NCBI GenBank assembly: GCA_963783355.1
Contig: CAWANF010000001.1
Location: forward strand, 186,001-250,000
Source of the DNA: CAWANF01 sp963783355
GTDB taxonomy: Bacteria; Bacteroidota; Rhodothermia; Balneolales; DATFMH01
Direction of reading: 5' to 3'
DNA: 64,000 bases
The stretch's first letter is position 1, and every line of letters begins with the position of its first letter. Shown here in pieces: positions 47,297-56,874 of the stretch. The notes under the pieces are model-generated. The model saw only the letters and a list, made by a program, of their open reading frames with translations, made no database searches and had not been told where the DNA came from. The position numbers and the translations under genes are program-made.

Positions 47297-50200
47297 TTAA
47301 TTACCTGGATATGATATTACATAATTTAGTTCTCCCTGTTTAGCGGCTACGGTTTTTCTGGTACCATCCGGCCAAATAACTTCGATACTTTTAACCTTTC
47401 CGGCGTGTCCCATTATTTGAATGGCACTGTTTTGGGACCAATATCCGGACCCAGCCTGAATTTCTCTTATGGGTCCTTTTTGCCCATCTGTATAGATCAA
47501 TCGAATAGCTGCGCCAATAGCAGTCAGATTATTTTTTGGCCCGACAAGTCTGACGCGAAGCCCGGTTTTTTTTGTTTGATTGACGTATAACTTTGTAGCT
47601 TCTCCATTTTGCGAAACAGCCAGATCTACTTTCCCGTCACCGTTAAAATCCGAAACTGCCGCACCCTTTTGTTCTCCATAAATTTTGATTCCCGATTCCG
47701 AACCATTCATAGGTGTGAAATGGCCTTTCCCGTCACCTAAAAGAATAAGACCCCGGCCGGCATCGGATCGTGGAAATTGGCTGGGGACATCAAAAAAGTT
47801 TTGCCCAAGGAAAATGTCTTCATTACCATCGTTATTAAAATCTGCAACGGTTACATCAAATGAAGTTGCGAATTGGGCTTGTATGGGTAATGGATGAGCG
47901 ACAAAACCACCTTTTTTATTGTTTATAAAAACCATGGTTTTCAACGTATTTATCTCTTTAAACGGTATCAGTGATAATGCACGTTTGAAGATACTTTGCA
48001 TTGTTGCATCGGCAAATTGCTTGTTCGATGTTATCTGGGAAGTAATGGCTTTAACTGAGTTATAATGATAAAGTTTTCCTTCAGGTACATAATCGCCCTT
48101 TTTATTCGCATATGCCCAAATCATGCCGATACTACCTTTGCCGTTAAAATCGGCATAATATAACCTGATTGGTTTACCGTTTTTTAGCTGGAATGGGGTA
48201 TTGATTCCCCAGTTTGTTGCTACAAAATCAGGATAACCGTCGTTGTTAAAATCACCCGTGGCGATGCCATTCCACCATCCTTTATATTTTGACAATCCTG
48301 CACTGGCTGTTACATTGCGGAAAATTCCATGATCATTTTGCAGTAGTACAGGGGAGCCCCATGCCCGGCTGAGCAGTAAATCCTGATCACCATCCCTGTC
48401 GTAGTCGGTGAATACCGCCCCGGTTATCATCCCAATATTATTAACAGCATCAGAATTGATTTGGTCGGGTTGTAATTTGCCATCAACATTTTTAAAAAAC
48501 ATTGAAGAAGCGTTAAAAGGATAATGAACCGGTATAAAGCGGCCTCCTACAAATAAATCGATAGTTCCGTCACCATTGTAATCGGCAGCGGCAAGAGGTC
48601 CGGTAGTTTGAAATCCACCTGGTAAACTATCGGTGGCTACCAGATGTCCATTTTTAAAACGGTACCTGAATACCGATGGAACGTGAGGCGTACCTTGCTC
48701 ATAATTGGCATTTCCAACAATTAAATTGGTTCCATTACCGGTACTCCAGCCGACGATTGCCGACTGATCTCCGGGTGCGATCTTGTCAAATGGAATTCCT
48801 TTAAACGGCTGGAATGTACCATTTCCCATATTTTCAAAAGCTCCCATCTTTCCGCCTTTACCTGTAGCTTCAAAGAAATCGTCATACCCATTATCGTTCA
48901 GATCAAACCAGGCTACACCGGGACCAAGGCGGCTTAACCTGAGAGGCAATAAGGGCTGCAATTCAAAATCGCGGAAGTTATTTTCGTGATGATGATAATC
49001 GATAAGATTGGAAGCATCTTTAAATAACGGTTTACTTTTTTTGCCTGTTTGATCTTTTCTTACCGGCAAGGGTTGATGGTTGGGCTCTGTAATTTCATAG
49101 ATTCGATTCGCCTTTACATCGTTAATCCTGCTTTGAAAACCGTCACGCCAATCTACTTCAATCGTGTAATTTGCATCTGGTTTATCGGCTGCAAACATAG
49201 CCATTGTTTCCGAACCGGATAAATAATCGCCGCCGGCACATATTTCACGTACCTGGAGATGTCGGCCTCCGAGCAAAGTGATTTTTGCACCAATGCCCTG
49301 GGTATTCGGAGCTAATCCCTTTAATTTGACTGCGATGCGGGGAGCCGTTGTTTCGTTTTCATATATAGCCGCTGTTTCGTTCAGACGATTACTGATAATA
49401 TCAAGATCTCCATCATTATCAAGATCCGCAGTGGCAATTCCCTGGGAAATATCCGGTTTTGTAAAGCCCCATGCCGAACTTTTGTCTGAAAAAGTGAGAT
49501 TGCCGTTATTCATAAATATCTTGTTCTGCAGTTTTAACGGTGGAGCCATCCGGACAAATTTGCCATAATTATCATCTATATCTAATCCCTGATTGTACAT
49601 TTTTTGCTGTGTATCCATGTCCAGTATATCACTGTAATACCCTGTATTTACAATGAGATCCGGATATCCATCAAGATTTACATCCATGAATTTAGTTCCC
49701 CACGACCATCCGGTGGCTTCCAGACCGCTCAGATAAGAAATTTCAGCAAATGTCCCATCTTTACGCTGCAGATAAACAGAATTGCGATTATACTGGGGAC
49801 GCGATTTCATCTGATCCGTCAGATAGGGCATAATATCATATGAACCCATCTGGGTAAGCTGGCCCTTATGATTCGGACTCAACATTTCTGTCACGAACAT
49901 GTCCGGTAATCCATCATCATTAATATCTCCAATAGCTACGGACATCGATGAGAAGCTGGAATTTCGAATGGCAGACCAGTTTATTTCTTTAAATGTTCCG
50001 TTACCCTGGTTTATCCAGACGCGATCCGGAGTAAAAAAATCGTTGCAAACATAAAGATCGGGAAGCCCGTCGTTATTTAGATCATAAAATTTAGCAGTCA
50101 GACCCCAGTCGGGCTGCAATCCGAATGGTTTGCCATGTTCATCCAGAAATGTATTCTTTGTATCAGTAACCGGTTTAAAAGTCCCGTTACCTTGATTAAT

Positions 50201-51031
50201 ATACAATTGATCTTTTTCACCAATTTCAGCCACACCAGCCAGTTTCCCGCTTTTCGTCAGATATATCTTGTATTGTTTATCAAATGGCGGAACCAGCTTG
50301 TATTCCGTACCATGTTTCGTATGTTTCTCTATAAGGATGTTTTTCAGTGAAAGCTGTTTGCTGCTGTAAATATCCTTGACCGATTTCTTTTTGTAATTTG
50401 CAATATAGAGATCCGGGTAACCATCACCGTTAATATCGGCCAGGGTTATGGTCATGCTGCCATTTTTTCCTTCAAGACCACTGTGCTTATCCAGCGTAAA
50501 ATGGCCTTTGCCATCGTTAAGGAAGATCACATTTCCCTGCCCGAGCGATGTGACTATCAGATCCAGGTCGCCATCACCATCCACATCGGCAAATACAGCT
50601 CCGGTCGAGCGGTAACCAGGTAGTGCAACCCCGGCTTCCTTCGTGATGTCTCTGAATTTCATTCCACCCAGATTCTGATAAAGCTTATTGGGACCATTGA
50701 GATTGCAAAAATAGATGTCGACCAGGCCATCACCGTTAATATCCCCAACAGCAACCCCAGAGCCATTGAGATATTGCCGGTTTTCAGCTATTTCTTTTAG
50801 TGTTATGGAATTTTCAAAGTGAATCCCGGTTTTATCAGGCGATAATTGTTTAAATCCGGTATGACCAAAATATCCAGGGTTTACCTTTGCCCAGCGAAAA
50901 TTTTTTTCATTGTGCCATTTTAAGGTAGTGGATGATGAACACGCGGAAAAAACTGTGGATACACAGATTAAGCCAATCAGGAAATTCAGGTTATTAAATT
51001 TCTTAGTGATATTGATCATGTTTTTAAACAA
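47297..51031 (-). CDS. Second FG-GAP/VCBS and ASPIC/UnbV repeat lipoprotein
   Basis: A 1244-aa paralogue of the 41912 gene, nearly the same length and domain order. The leader ends VSTVFSACSSS (lipobox). Calcium-binding repeats: DINGDGLVDIYFCNLN, DVDGDGDLDLIVTSLG, DINGDGYPDLYIANYK, DLNNDGLPDLYVC, DINDDGLPDMFVTEM, DLDNDGDLDIISNRLN, then in the second half DYNGDGTIDLFVGG, DYDRDGDQDLLLSRAWG, DFNNDGYPDFVATNWG, DFNNDGNEDIFLGQN, DFNGDGKVDLAVSQNGE. ASPIC/UnbV domains end both halves (NTQGIGAKITLLGG; LTAIGAAIRLIYTDGQ). It precedes GH30 on the minus strand with a 189-bp gap. The two copies lie head-on to each other around GH30, which argues for old duplication and a role tied to xylan use. Function unproven. 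Confidence 0.88.
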   Translation of the reverse strand: MFKNMINITKKFNNLNFLIGLICVSTVFSACSSSTTLKWHNEKNFRWAKVNPGYFGHTGFKQLSPDKTGIHFENSITLKEIAENRQYLNGSGVAVGDINGDGLVDIYFCNLNGPNKLYQNLGGMKFRDITKEAGVALPGYRSTGAVFADVDGDGDLDLIVTSLGQGNVIFLNDGKGHFTLDKHSGLEGKNGSMTITLADINGDGYPDLYIANYKKKSVKDIYSSKQLSLKNILIEKHTKHGTEYKLVPPFDKQYKIYLTKSGKLAGVAEIGEKDQLYINQGNGTFKPVTDTKNTFLDEHGKPFGLQPDWGLTAKFYDLNNDGLPDLYVCNDFFTPDRVWINQGNGTFKEINWSAIRNSSFSSMSVAIGDINDDGLPDMFVTEMLSPNHKGQLTQMGSYDIMPYLTDQMKSRPQYNRNSVYLQRKDGTFAEISYLSGLEATGWSWGTKFMDVNLDGYPDLIVNTGYYSDILDMDTQQKMYNQGLDIDDNYGKFVRMAPPLKLQNKIFMNNGNLTFSDKSSAWGFTKPDISQGIATADLDNDGDLDIISNRLNETAAIYENETTAPRIAVKLKGLAPNTQGIGAKITLLGGRHLQVREICAGGDYLSGSETMAMFAADKPDANYTIEVDWRDGFQSRINDVKANRIYEITEPNHQPLPVRKDQTGKKSKPLFKDASNLIDYHHHENNFRDFELQPLLPLRLSRLGPGVAWFDLNDNGYDDFFEATGKGGKMGAFENMGNGTFQPFKGIPFDKIAPGDQSAIVGWSTGNGTNLIVGNANYEQGTPHVPSVFRYRFKNGHLVATDSLPGGFQTTGPLAAADYNGDGTIDLFVGGRFIPVHYPFNASSMFFKNVDGKLQPDQINSDAVNNIGMITGAVFTDYDRDGDQDLLLSRAWGSPVLLQNDHGIFRNVTASAGLSKYKGWWNGIATGDFNNDGYPDFVATNWGINTPFQLKNGKPIRLYYADFNGKGSIGMIWAYANKKGDYVPEGKLYHYNSVKAITSQITSNKQFADATMQSIFKRALSLIPFKEINTLKTMVFINNKKGGFVAHPLPIQAQFATSFDVTVADFNNDGNEDIFLGQNFFDVPSQFPRSDAGRGLILLGDGKGHFTPMNGSESGIKIYGEQKGAAVSDFNGDGKVDLAVSQNGEATKLYVNQTKKTGLRVRLVGPKNNLTAIGAAIRLIYTDGQKGPIREIQAGSGYWSQNSAIQIMGHAGKVKSIEVIWPDGTRKTVAAKQGELNYVISYPGN

Positions 51032-51437
51032 AGTCAGGAATAATTAGCCGGGTATTGTTCCCGCAGATACCGAATATGAGTAAAGCAGCACAAGCAAATC
51101 CTGTCAAACTGCCATTTATGATAATACATTTGAAATATAAATTCTATAAATCAGCTTTCGTATAAAAAGTGATGTTGATGGGAGTGGGCCGCAATAAGTA
51201 CGGGTTGAATATGTTCCGGCAAAATTAAGTGGTGAGGGGATCCATCACGGTGGTACGGCAATTTCCCTTTTTGAAACGAATCCAAAATGGGAGCCGGGTT
51301 TTTGTCACAATTAAAAATCCGGGCTGATTTGCCGTTTGACTTTATAAAACGGTTAGGGGAAGAAACCTGATTATTTGAGCGGTTCAGAACCTGCTGTTTA
51401 TCGGGCTTCTTCCACTATTCGTTTAAAAACAGGTGTT
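51032..51437 (-). other. Intergenic region upstream of the FG-GAP gene
   Basis: This 406-bp gap lies between the end of the SGNH esterase gene and the start of the FG-GAP gene, both on the minus strand. It should contain the latter's promoter. I see no coding remnant, no strong terminator and no repeat. Confidence 0.4.
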
Positions 51438-52733
51438 TTATTTGAAGAGCTTAAGATTAATAGCATCGGCCATTACACGATATCCTAATGGTCCGGGATG
51501 GAGATGATCCCCAGAATCATATTTTGGCAGAAGGTGCATCGGATTAGCCGGATCGCGCACGGCGGCATCAAAATCAATTACGGCATCAAAACGGCCGCTA
51601 TTTCGTATCCACTTGTTGACTTTTGACCAGGCAGGTATGTGACCCGGCCGATCATAAAATGAACCGGCAAAAGGTGTCATAGTCGCTCCATAAACTTTGA
51701 TTCCATGTTCGTGAGCTGTCTTGATCATCCATTTGTACGAGTCGATCAGGCGCTCTGCTACAATATTGGCGTTTTGCGGTCCACGTGAGCCGCCGATGTC
51801 ATTTATCCCTTCCAGTATAATGAGCCATTTCACTTTGGGCTGGTTGATCACATCTCTGTAAAAACGGCTCAATGCGGTGGGGCCCAGGCAGCCGTGAAGG
51901 ATGCAATTTCCACCAATTCCCTGGTTTAATACCGATATATCTTTGGTACCGGAATTTGCCTGTAAACGGCGGGCCAGATCATCCGGCCAACGAGCGTTTT
52001 TGTTTGTTCCCGAGGCATGGCCATCTGTTATCGAGTTGCCCAAAACCACAATACTGGATGCCGACTTGGGTGCCATAACCTGGATGCCCTCAATCGTGTA
52101 CCAGTGATCTGTTTTTACGGCACCAGGAAGGCTCGTTCTATTAACTTCATTGCCTTTAACCAGGTAAGAAGTACTTCTCGATCCCGGATGTCCCGTTACC
52201 ATCGGTGATACATGTCCATAATGAATCGTAATGGTCACATTACTTAACGGTTTTAAATCGAATGAAATAGGATCGGACATCACCGATTTTCCGGGTTGAA
52301 TAGTGATTTCCTGTTTCCCGTTAAAGGTCAGGGTTTTGTCTGTGCCCGGGACAATAGCACTGCTGTCGGCCTGGAGAGCGTCTGCAATATGTGCCGTTTT
52401 CAGAGTGAGGGGTGCAGTTCCAAATGTATTTGAAAACTCTACACGTAAACGATTTCCACCAATAGAAACATGAACGACCTGGCGAAGGGTGTTGTCACTT
52501 AAACCGGGTTCGGGTGCCATATTCCGCGGCTCAACCAATTGTATAGGTGCAGCCCAGGTTCCAATCCAATTTCCGTTTTGATGGCCTTTTTTTGTCGGTC
52601 TTGCCTCGCTCAAAGAGAAGAAAACCAGGACAAGCAGTAAGCCGGCAATGGTTGGCAGAGCAGTAAAAGAACGGCGGGTATAGGAAGTAAACCTATGTGT
52701 GTAATTATTATATAGAGGGAACTTTTTTGACAT
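51438..52733 (-). CDS. SGNH/GDSL-type carbohydrate esterase
   Basis: A 431-aa exported hydrolase. It has a long basic N-terminus then a hydrophobic segment (TIAGLLLVLVFFSLSEA), either a signal peptide or an anchor. An N-terminal beta-sandwich (~55-225, WIGTWAAPIQLVEPRNMAPE, RQVVHVSIGGNRLRVEFSN) precedes the SGNH catalytic domain: block I VVLGNSITDG with nucleophile Ser, block II LNQGIGGN, block III LEGINDIGG, block V DHLHPGPLGYR with the Asp-His pair. This architecture is known among secreted acetyl-esterase-like proteins acting on plant glycans. Near GH67 and GH30, deacetylation of xylan or its side chains is the likely task, but substrate is inferred. The ATG lies 242 bp after the GH67 stop, so it may be co-transcribed. 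Confidence 0.87.
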   Translation of the reverse strand: MSKKFPLYNNYTHRFTSYTRRSFTALPTIAGLLLVLVFFSLSEARPTKKGHQNGNWIGTWAAPIQLVEPRNMAPEPGLSDNTLRQVVHVSIGGNRLRVEFSNTFGTAPLTLKTAHIADALQADSSAIVPGTDKTLTFNGKQEITIQPGKSVMSDPISFDLKPLSNVTITIHYGHVSPMVTGHPGSRSTSYLVKGNEVNRTSLPGAVKTDHWYTIEGIQVMAPKSASSIVVLGNSITDGHASGTNKNARWPDDLARRLQANSGTKDISVLNQGIGGNCILHGCLGPTALSRFYRDVINQPKVKWLIILEGINDIGGSRGPQNANIVAERLIDSYKWMIKTAHEHGIKVYGATMTPFAGSFYDRPGHIPAWSKVNKWIRNSGRFDAVIDFDAAVRDPANPMHLLPKYDSGDHLHPGPLGYRVMADAINLKLFK

Positions 52734-52975
52734 TGTCAGACTTCCTCATTTAATATTAATTGTTTCCTGTGAAATGGTTATAAAAACCGGAATTTCCAGA
52801 ATATTTGTATTTGATGTTTTTAAGCTTTTCTTATGTGTTTTCAATTATTCCTTCAAATATTCATTTAAGAAAATACGTGTTGCAACGATTCCAACTAATC
52901 GTAAGACTGTTTTATTGTTAATTTTAGTTGGGTCATTTCTTATAAAGATTCATCTCCTAATATTGATTATAACAA

Positions 52976-55144
52976 TCAGAATCCTGGAGAAAGATCGATG
53001 GCACTTGGATCGTGTATCTTCATATAGAAATCCAGCGATCTCTTTGGCTTCTCATATTGTGATGGTATGGGCTGATGTGAAAATGTCTGGAAATACAACA
53101 GGCAGCCATCCCGCCACCAGCGAGCCAAATTATACTGAATTTTGAGCAGTGACTGTACATGATTAAAACGTTGATTATCGATCATGCCCCGTAATGAATT
53201 CCATGTTCGCTGCATCCATCTTACTGAATCGACTCCTGCATAATAATGATAGACCAGGCCATCCCATAATGTTCTTCCTGATTTCAATTTGTAATTCCAA
53301 CTCACGTGGTGGAACCAAAGCAGGTATTTTTGCGGGCATGTTTTGAGATTTGCAAATTCACTTCTGAGTGGTTCGTGATATTGACTGACTGCGTCGCTGC
53401 CACTGGCTGTGCGATCGAATCCGACGCCTGCTGAATCCGCATGATGGTAATAGACGGCAGTCCAGTCCGGCCGGCCCCGGTGAATCCACGGCCCCGGGCC
53501 ATAATGCATAGGGCCCATTATATGATGTAAACCTAAGGGCATCTCGTAATCAACGGCGATTTCACGGGAAGCGAGCATCATTTTTTTGACCGGTTTTATG
53601 AATTTTTCTTTGTTTGTGAAAGTCATACGAATCCATTCGTCAGCAATTTGAGCTGAAGTTAATTCGTGATTCCAGGCCAGCCGGCCAAAGGCGTACCAGT
53701 TAGCCTGACCAAATGGATGTCCTGTCCAGTTGCGATCAGCTCCGGTATTAGCGACCCCGGCAATGGCGGAGAGCTTGTGATTATATAACGAGCCATCGAT
53801 CACTTTAGCTACCGTAGAGCCTTTTCCTTTGGCGTATGTGTCTGATTCGAGTACCTCTTTATAAAGCGGTGCCAGGTATACTAATGCGCTGGAATGGCCC
53901 AGATATTCCTGTGTAATCTGTAATTCCATCATAACTTGTGTATGCGGCATAGACCCAAAAAGAGGGCTAAAAGGTTCCCTTGGCTGAAAATCGAGAGGTC
54001 CGTTTTTGGTTTGGATTAATACGTTGCTGTCAAATTTACCATCTAGTGGTTTAAATTCATTATATGCCTGCATGGTACGATCTTTGGGATTCCGGCTGTA
54101 AACAAATGCCCGCCACATGACGATTCCGCCGTGTGGTGCCAAAGCCTGTGCAAGCACATTAGCACCCTGGGCATGAGTTCGACCGTAATCCTGCGGACCG
54201 GGTTGTCCTTCTGAGTTGGCCTTGACCAGGAAGCCTCCGAAATCGGGAATATAGTGATAGATCTCATCTGCCTTTTTCTTCCACCACTCACGAACCTGTG
54301 GATTTAAAGGATCAGCTGTCTTCAGGCCTCCTATTACTTTGGGAGAACTAAAATTGATGCTCAGGTATACTTTAATGCCATAAGGGCGAAAAACATCGGC
54401 TATTGCTGCCACCTTCACCAATATGTCTTTTGTTAACATAAAAGGGCTGGCGTTCACATTATTTAAAACCGCACCATTAATACCAATTGAAGCATCAGCA
54501 CGGGCATAATCCGTGTAGCGGGGATTCTTGTAATCGGGCAGACTGCTCCATTGCCAGAGTGTACCACCGGCATATCCCCGTTCAATCGTTCCATTGAGGT
54601 TGTCCCAGTGGTCAAGCATACGTAATTTAATTTTCGGGGCACTGACAATAGACAATTCATTCAGACTTTTGTGTGTCTGCAATTGTCTCAGGAAACCGAA
54701 TGCTCCATAAAGTACTCCAATATCGGTATTACCGGCGACAACGATGCACTTTTTCCCGTCCACCACGACAGATCTGATAATATATCCCTGGCTGCCAGCT
54801 TTTTTAAGAGCATCGCCAAGATTCATGGAAGCGATTACAGATGAGCTTTTTGGTGTACCTGCGATCAGGGTTCCATTTGAGGTGAGACGGGATACAAATG
54901 ATATTTTTTTTCCCAGCAATCCATCCAAGCCCCTCTGCAATTCATTACGGGCTGCGACGAGAGTTGGTGATGTCGCATTAATAAGCACATCCTGAACGTT
55001 AGACCGGTATTCCCTCAGTAATTGGGAATTTTGTATCAAATCATAACGCAACCAAAGCCGATAGCCATCTTCGGCATGGGCATTCGCCGAAATAAGAAAA
55101 AAGACAAATAAAATAACACTGAGAAGGACTTTTTTTAGTTTCAT
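52976..55144 (-). CDS. aguA: GH67 alpha-glucuronidase, exported
   Basis: A 722-aa enzyme that removes 4-O-methyl-D-glucuronic acid from the non-reducing-end xylose of xylo-oligosaccharides. Signal peptide 1-24 (LISANAHA), so periplasmic or surface. The N-terminal hexosaminidase-like fold (~25-155) is followed by the catalytic barrel with LDHWDNLNGTIERGYAG and 'GFLVKANSEGQPGPQDYG', whose Glu (~312) is the general acid. 'NGPLDFQPREPFSPLFG' carries the Asp and Glu base pair of the family. The C-terminal helical domain includes HHIMGPMHYGPGPW and RTLWDGLVYHYYAGVD. Length fits the family (~680-720). It complements GH30/GH10, which release aldouronic acids. It faces the esterase gene at 55892 across a divergent promoter region with a duplicated element. 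Confidence 0.95.
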   Translation of the reverse strand: MKLKKVLLSVILFVFFLISANAHAEDGYRLWLRYDLIQNSQLLREYRSNVQDVLINATSPTLVAARNELQRGLDGLLGKKISFVSRLTSNGTLIAGTPKSSSVIASMNLGDALKKAGSQGYIIRSVVVDGKKCIVVAGNTDIGVLYGAFGFLRQLQTHKSLNELSIVSAPKIKLRMLDHWDNLNGTIERGYAGGTLWQWSSLPDYKNPRYTDYARADASIGINGAVLNNVNASPFMLTKDILVKVAAIADVFRPYGIKVYLSINFSSPKVIGGLKTADPLNPQVREWWKKKADEIYHYIPDFGGFLVKANSEGQPGPQDYGRTHAQGANVLAQALAPHGGIVMWRAFVYSRNPKDRTMQAYNEFKPLDGKFDSNVLIQTKNGPLDFQPREPFSPLFGSMPHTQVMMELQITQEYLGHSSALVYLAPLYKEVLESDTYAKGKGSTVAKVIDGSLYNHKLSAIAGVANTGADRNWTGHPFGQANWYAFGRLAWNHELTSAQIADEWIRMTFTNKEKFIKPVKKMMLASREIAVDYEMPLGLHHIMGPMHYGPGPWIHRGRPDWTAVYYHHADSAGVGFDRTASGSDAVSQYHEPLRSEFANLKTCPQKYLLWFHHVSWNYKLKSGRTLWDGLVYHYYAGVDSVRWMQRTWNSLRGMIDNQRFNHVQSLLKIQYNLARWWRDGCLLYFQTFSHQPIPSQYEKPKRSLDFYMKIHDPSAIDLSPGF

Positions 55145-55345
55145 GTTCGAAGGGTTTAAAGTGATGAATCTTTACTTTCTGTTTGTTGAATCCTGATGAA
55201 TTAAATCAATAAATAACGGGATTATTTGTAAGGATGGAATAGATATCGTAAGGTTGCTTTAACAGTTGTATATGTTATATAACAGGCCTTAATATCTTTC
55301 CGCCTTCCTACACAATCAGTTAAGAGCAGGAAATAACAGGATCAG

Positions 55346-55390
55346 AGAAAGTAAATGAATGTAATCATGCAATCGGTTTCATTAATAAAA
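55346..55390 (+). repeat. 45-bp direct repeat, copy 1
   Basis: Matches copy 2 (55526-55570) in 41 of 45 bases; the last 24 bases (55367-55390) are identical. It contains GCAATCGGTTTC, a CG-centred imperfect palindrome (G-AA-CG-TT-C pattern) like LacI-type operators. It is followed by a further partial copy of the half-site (ATCAGTTTCATT). Confidence 0.7.
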
Positions 55391-55525
55391 TCAGTTTCAT
55401 TTTAAATTCGCAAATGCCCCGAAGGCGTCTCCAAAAAAGAAAGACTTCTTGTTATTTATATATAAGACAGTCAAATTCTTACACATGTCCACATAAGCGA
55501 TTACTAATTGAAATAATAGTAGTAA

Positions 55526-55570
55526 AGAAAGTAATTAAATATAATTATGCAATCGGTTTCATTAATAAAA
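55526..55570 (+). repeat. 45-bp direct repeat, copy 2
   Basis: The second copy, in the same orientation and exactly 180 bp downstream of the first. It retains the GCAATCGGTTTC core and the following ATTAATAAAA. Duplicated operator-like sites in a divergent promoter are consistent with a shared regulator for the GH67 and esterase operons. Confidence 0.7.
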
Positions 55571-55891
55571 ATTATTTCGTATAGTATTTAAATATGTACA
55601 AAGAGGTTCGAAAAAATACTTTTATCCTATATAAATGTATTCAACCGGCTGGACATGATTTAATCAAGTTATATCGGCAATTGAAAAAATGAACCTCCCG
55701 GTTAGCCAAAGATGGTTATTCAATGTTTCTTCAGCCCTGTGGTAGCGAAACAAATTTGGCATCAGGGGCTTGCTTATTTCTGCGGACAGTTTTATTTCCG
55801 TAAATCATTTCATAACAACCAATCGATATAATTTAGTTTTTAATAATAAGGGCAAAGAATTATCCATTAAACCTGTCGAGGGAATCTATAT

Positions 55892-56791
55892 ATGAAAATT
55901 TTCAAGATTTTTTTTGTTCTGATATTAGCAGCGTCACTTAAGGCAAAGGCCCAGCAAGTGATAAATTTATATCCAGGTGCTATTCCGAATTCTAAACAAT
56001 CCGATGTAAAAGAAACCCAAAAATCCGGTCTTATCCGGGGGATAACCAAACCAACACTGAAAATGTTTCTGCCGGATAAGGATAAGTCGACCGGTGCGGC
56101 TGTCGTCATTTGTCCGGGTGGGGGATATGCCGTTCTGGTTTATCAGGCAGAAGGGATTCGAACAGCGAAAGAGTTTGCCAAAAATGGTATCGCCGCTTTT
56201 GTTTTAAAATACAGGCTTCCGAGTGATAAAATCATGATAAATAAAAATATAGGACCATTGCAGGATGCGCAACAAGCTATTAAAATGGTGAGGGAAAACG
56301 CTTCCAGGTGGGGAATAGATACAAACAGAGTCGGAATTATGGGGTTTTCCGCCGGCGGACATCTTGCTTCAACCGAAGCGACGCATTACAGAAAAGCTCT
56401 TATTGAAAATAAAGATCATACAAATTTACGTCCTGATTTCCAGATTCTGGCTTATCCGGTAATCAGTATGCAGGATAGTTTAACTCATTTCGGTTCAAGG
56501 ACAGAGTTGTTAGGGAAAAATCCTTCAAAAAAGTTGATTGACGAATTCTCAAATGAATTGCAGGTAGATTCCAACACTCCTCCGGCTTATATAACACAGG
56601 CTGAAGATGATAAAACGGTTACTGTTGAAAACAGCATTGTATATTTTGAACAATTAAGACACCATAATGTTCCCGCCGAATTACAGATATATCCCAAAGG
56701 AGGGCATGGCTTTGTTTTACGTATGAAAACATCGGATTGGACGGAACCCATTTTTAAATGGATGAAGAGATCCGGATGGATAAGCAAATAA
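55892..56791 (+). CDS. Alpha/beta-hydrolase, acetylxylan-esterase-like
   Basis: A 299-aa exported hydrolase, signal peptide 1-21 (LAASLKAKAQ). The fold shows the oxyanion region CPGGGYAVLVYQAEG, nucleophile Ser in GIMGFSAGGHLAS (~153), an acid loop YITQAEDDKTV, and a catalytic His in YPKGGHGFVLR. This is the BD-FAE/Axe1-like type often labelled 'endo-xylanase B' or acetylxylan esterase in xylan loci of this phylum. It starts the right-hand plus-strand operon (esterase, GH31, GH43-CBM6, CE1-CE1, GH43). Removal of acetyl or related esters from xylo-oligosaccharides is inferred. Confidence 0.85.
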   Translation: MKIFKIFFVLILAASLKAKAQQVINLYPGAIPNSKQSDVKETQKSGLIRGITKPTLKMFLPDKDKSTGAAVVICPGGGYAVLVYQAEGIRTAKEFAKNGIAAFVLKYRLPSDKIMINKNIGPLQDAQQAIKMVRENASRWGIDTNRVGIMGFSAGGHLASTEATHYRKALIENKDHTNLRPDFQILAYPVISMQDSLTHFGSRTELLGKNPSKKLIDEFSNELQVDSNTPPAYITQAEDDKTVTVENSIVYFEQLRHHNVPAELQIYPKGGHGFVLRMKTSDWTEPIFKWMKRSGWISK

Positions 56792-56874
56792 CGTACTTTT
56801 TTGGTTGGTATCCTCCTTCATAAACCCAATCTTTTTTTACCAAATGATAACATCAATTGCAGATGATTTAAGAC

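Larger units (their letters stand above)
55145..55891. promoter_or_regulatory. Divergent promoter region with duplicated element
   Basis: This 747-bp non-coding region lies between GH67 (-) and the esterase (+). It is AT-rich and contains two copies of a 45-bp element exactly 180 bp apart, given separately. No coding sequence or structured RNA is evident. Confidence 0.55.

Noticed and set aside
52774..53145. 123-codon plus-strand open frame between SGNH and GH67
   Set aside because: Its second half is antisense to the GH67 C-terminus, and its first half is a low-complexity hydrophobic reading of AT-rich DNA.
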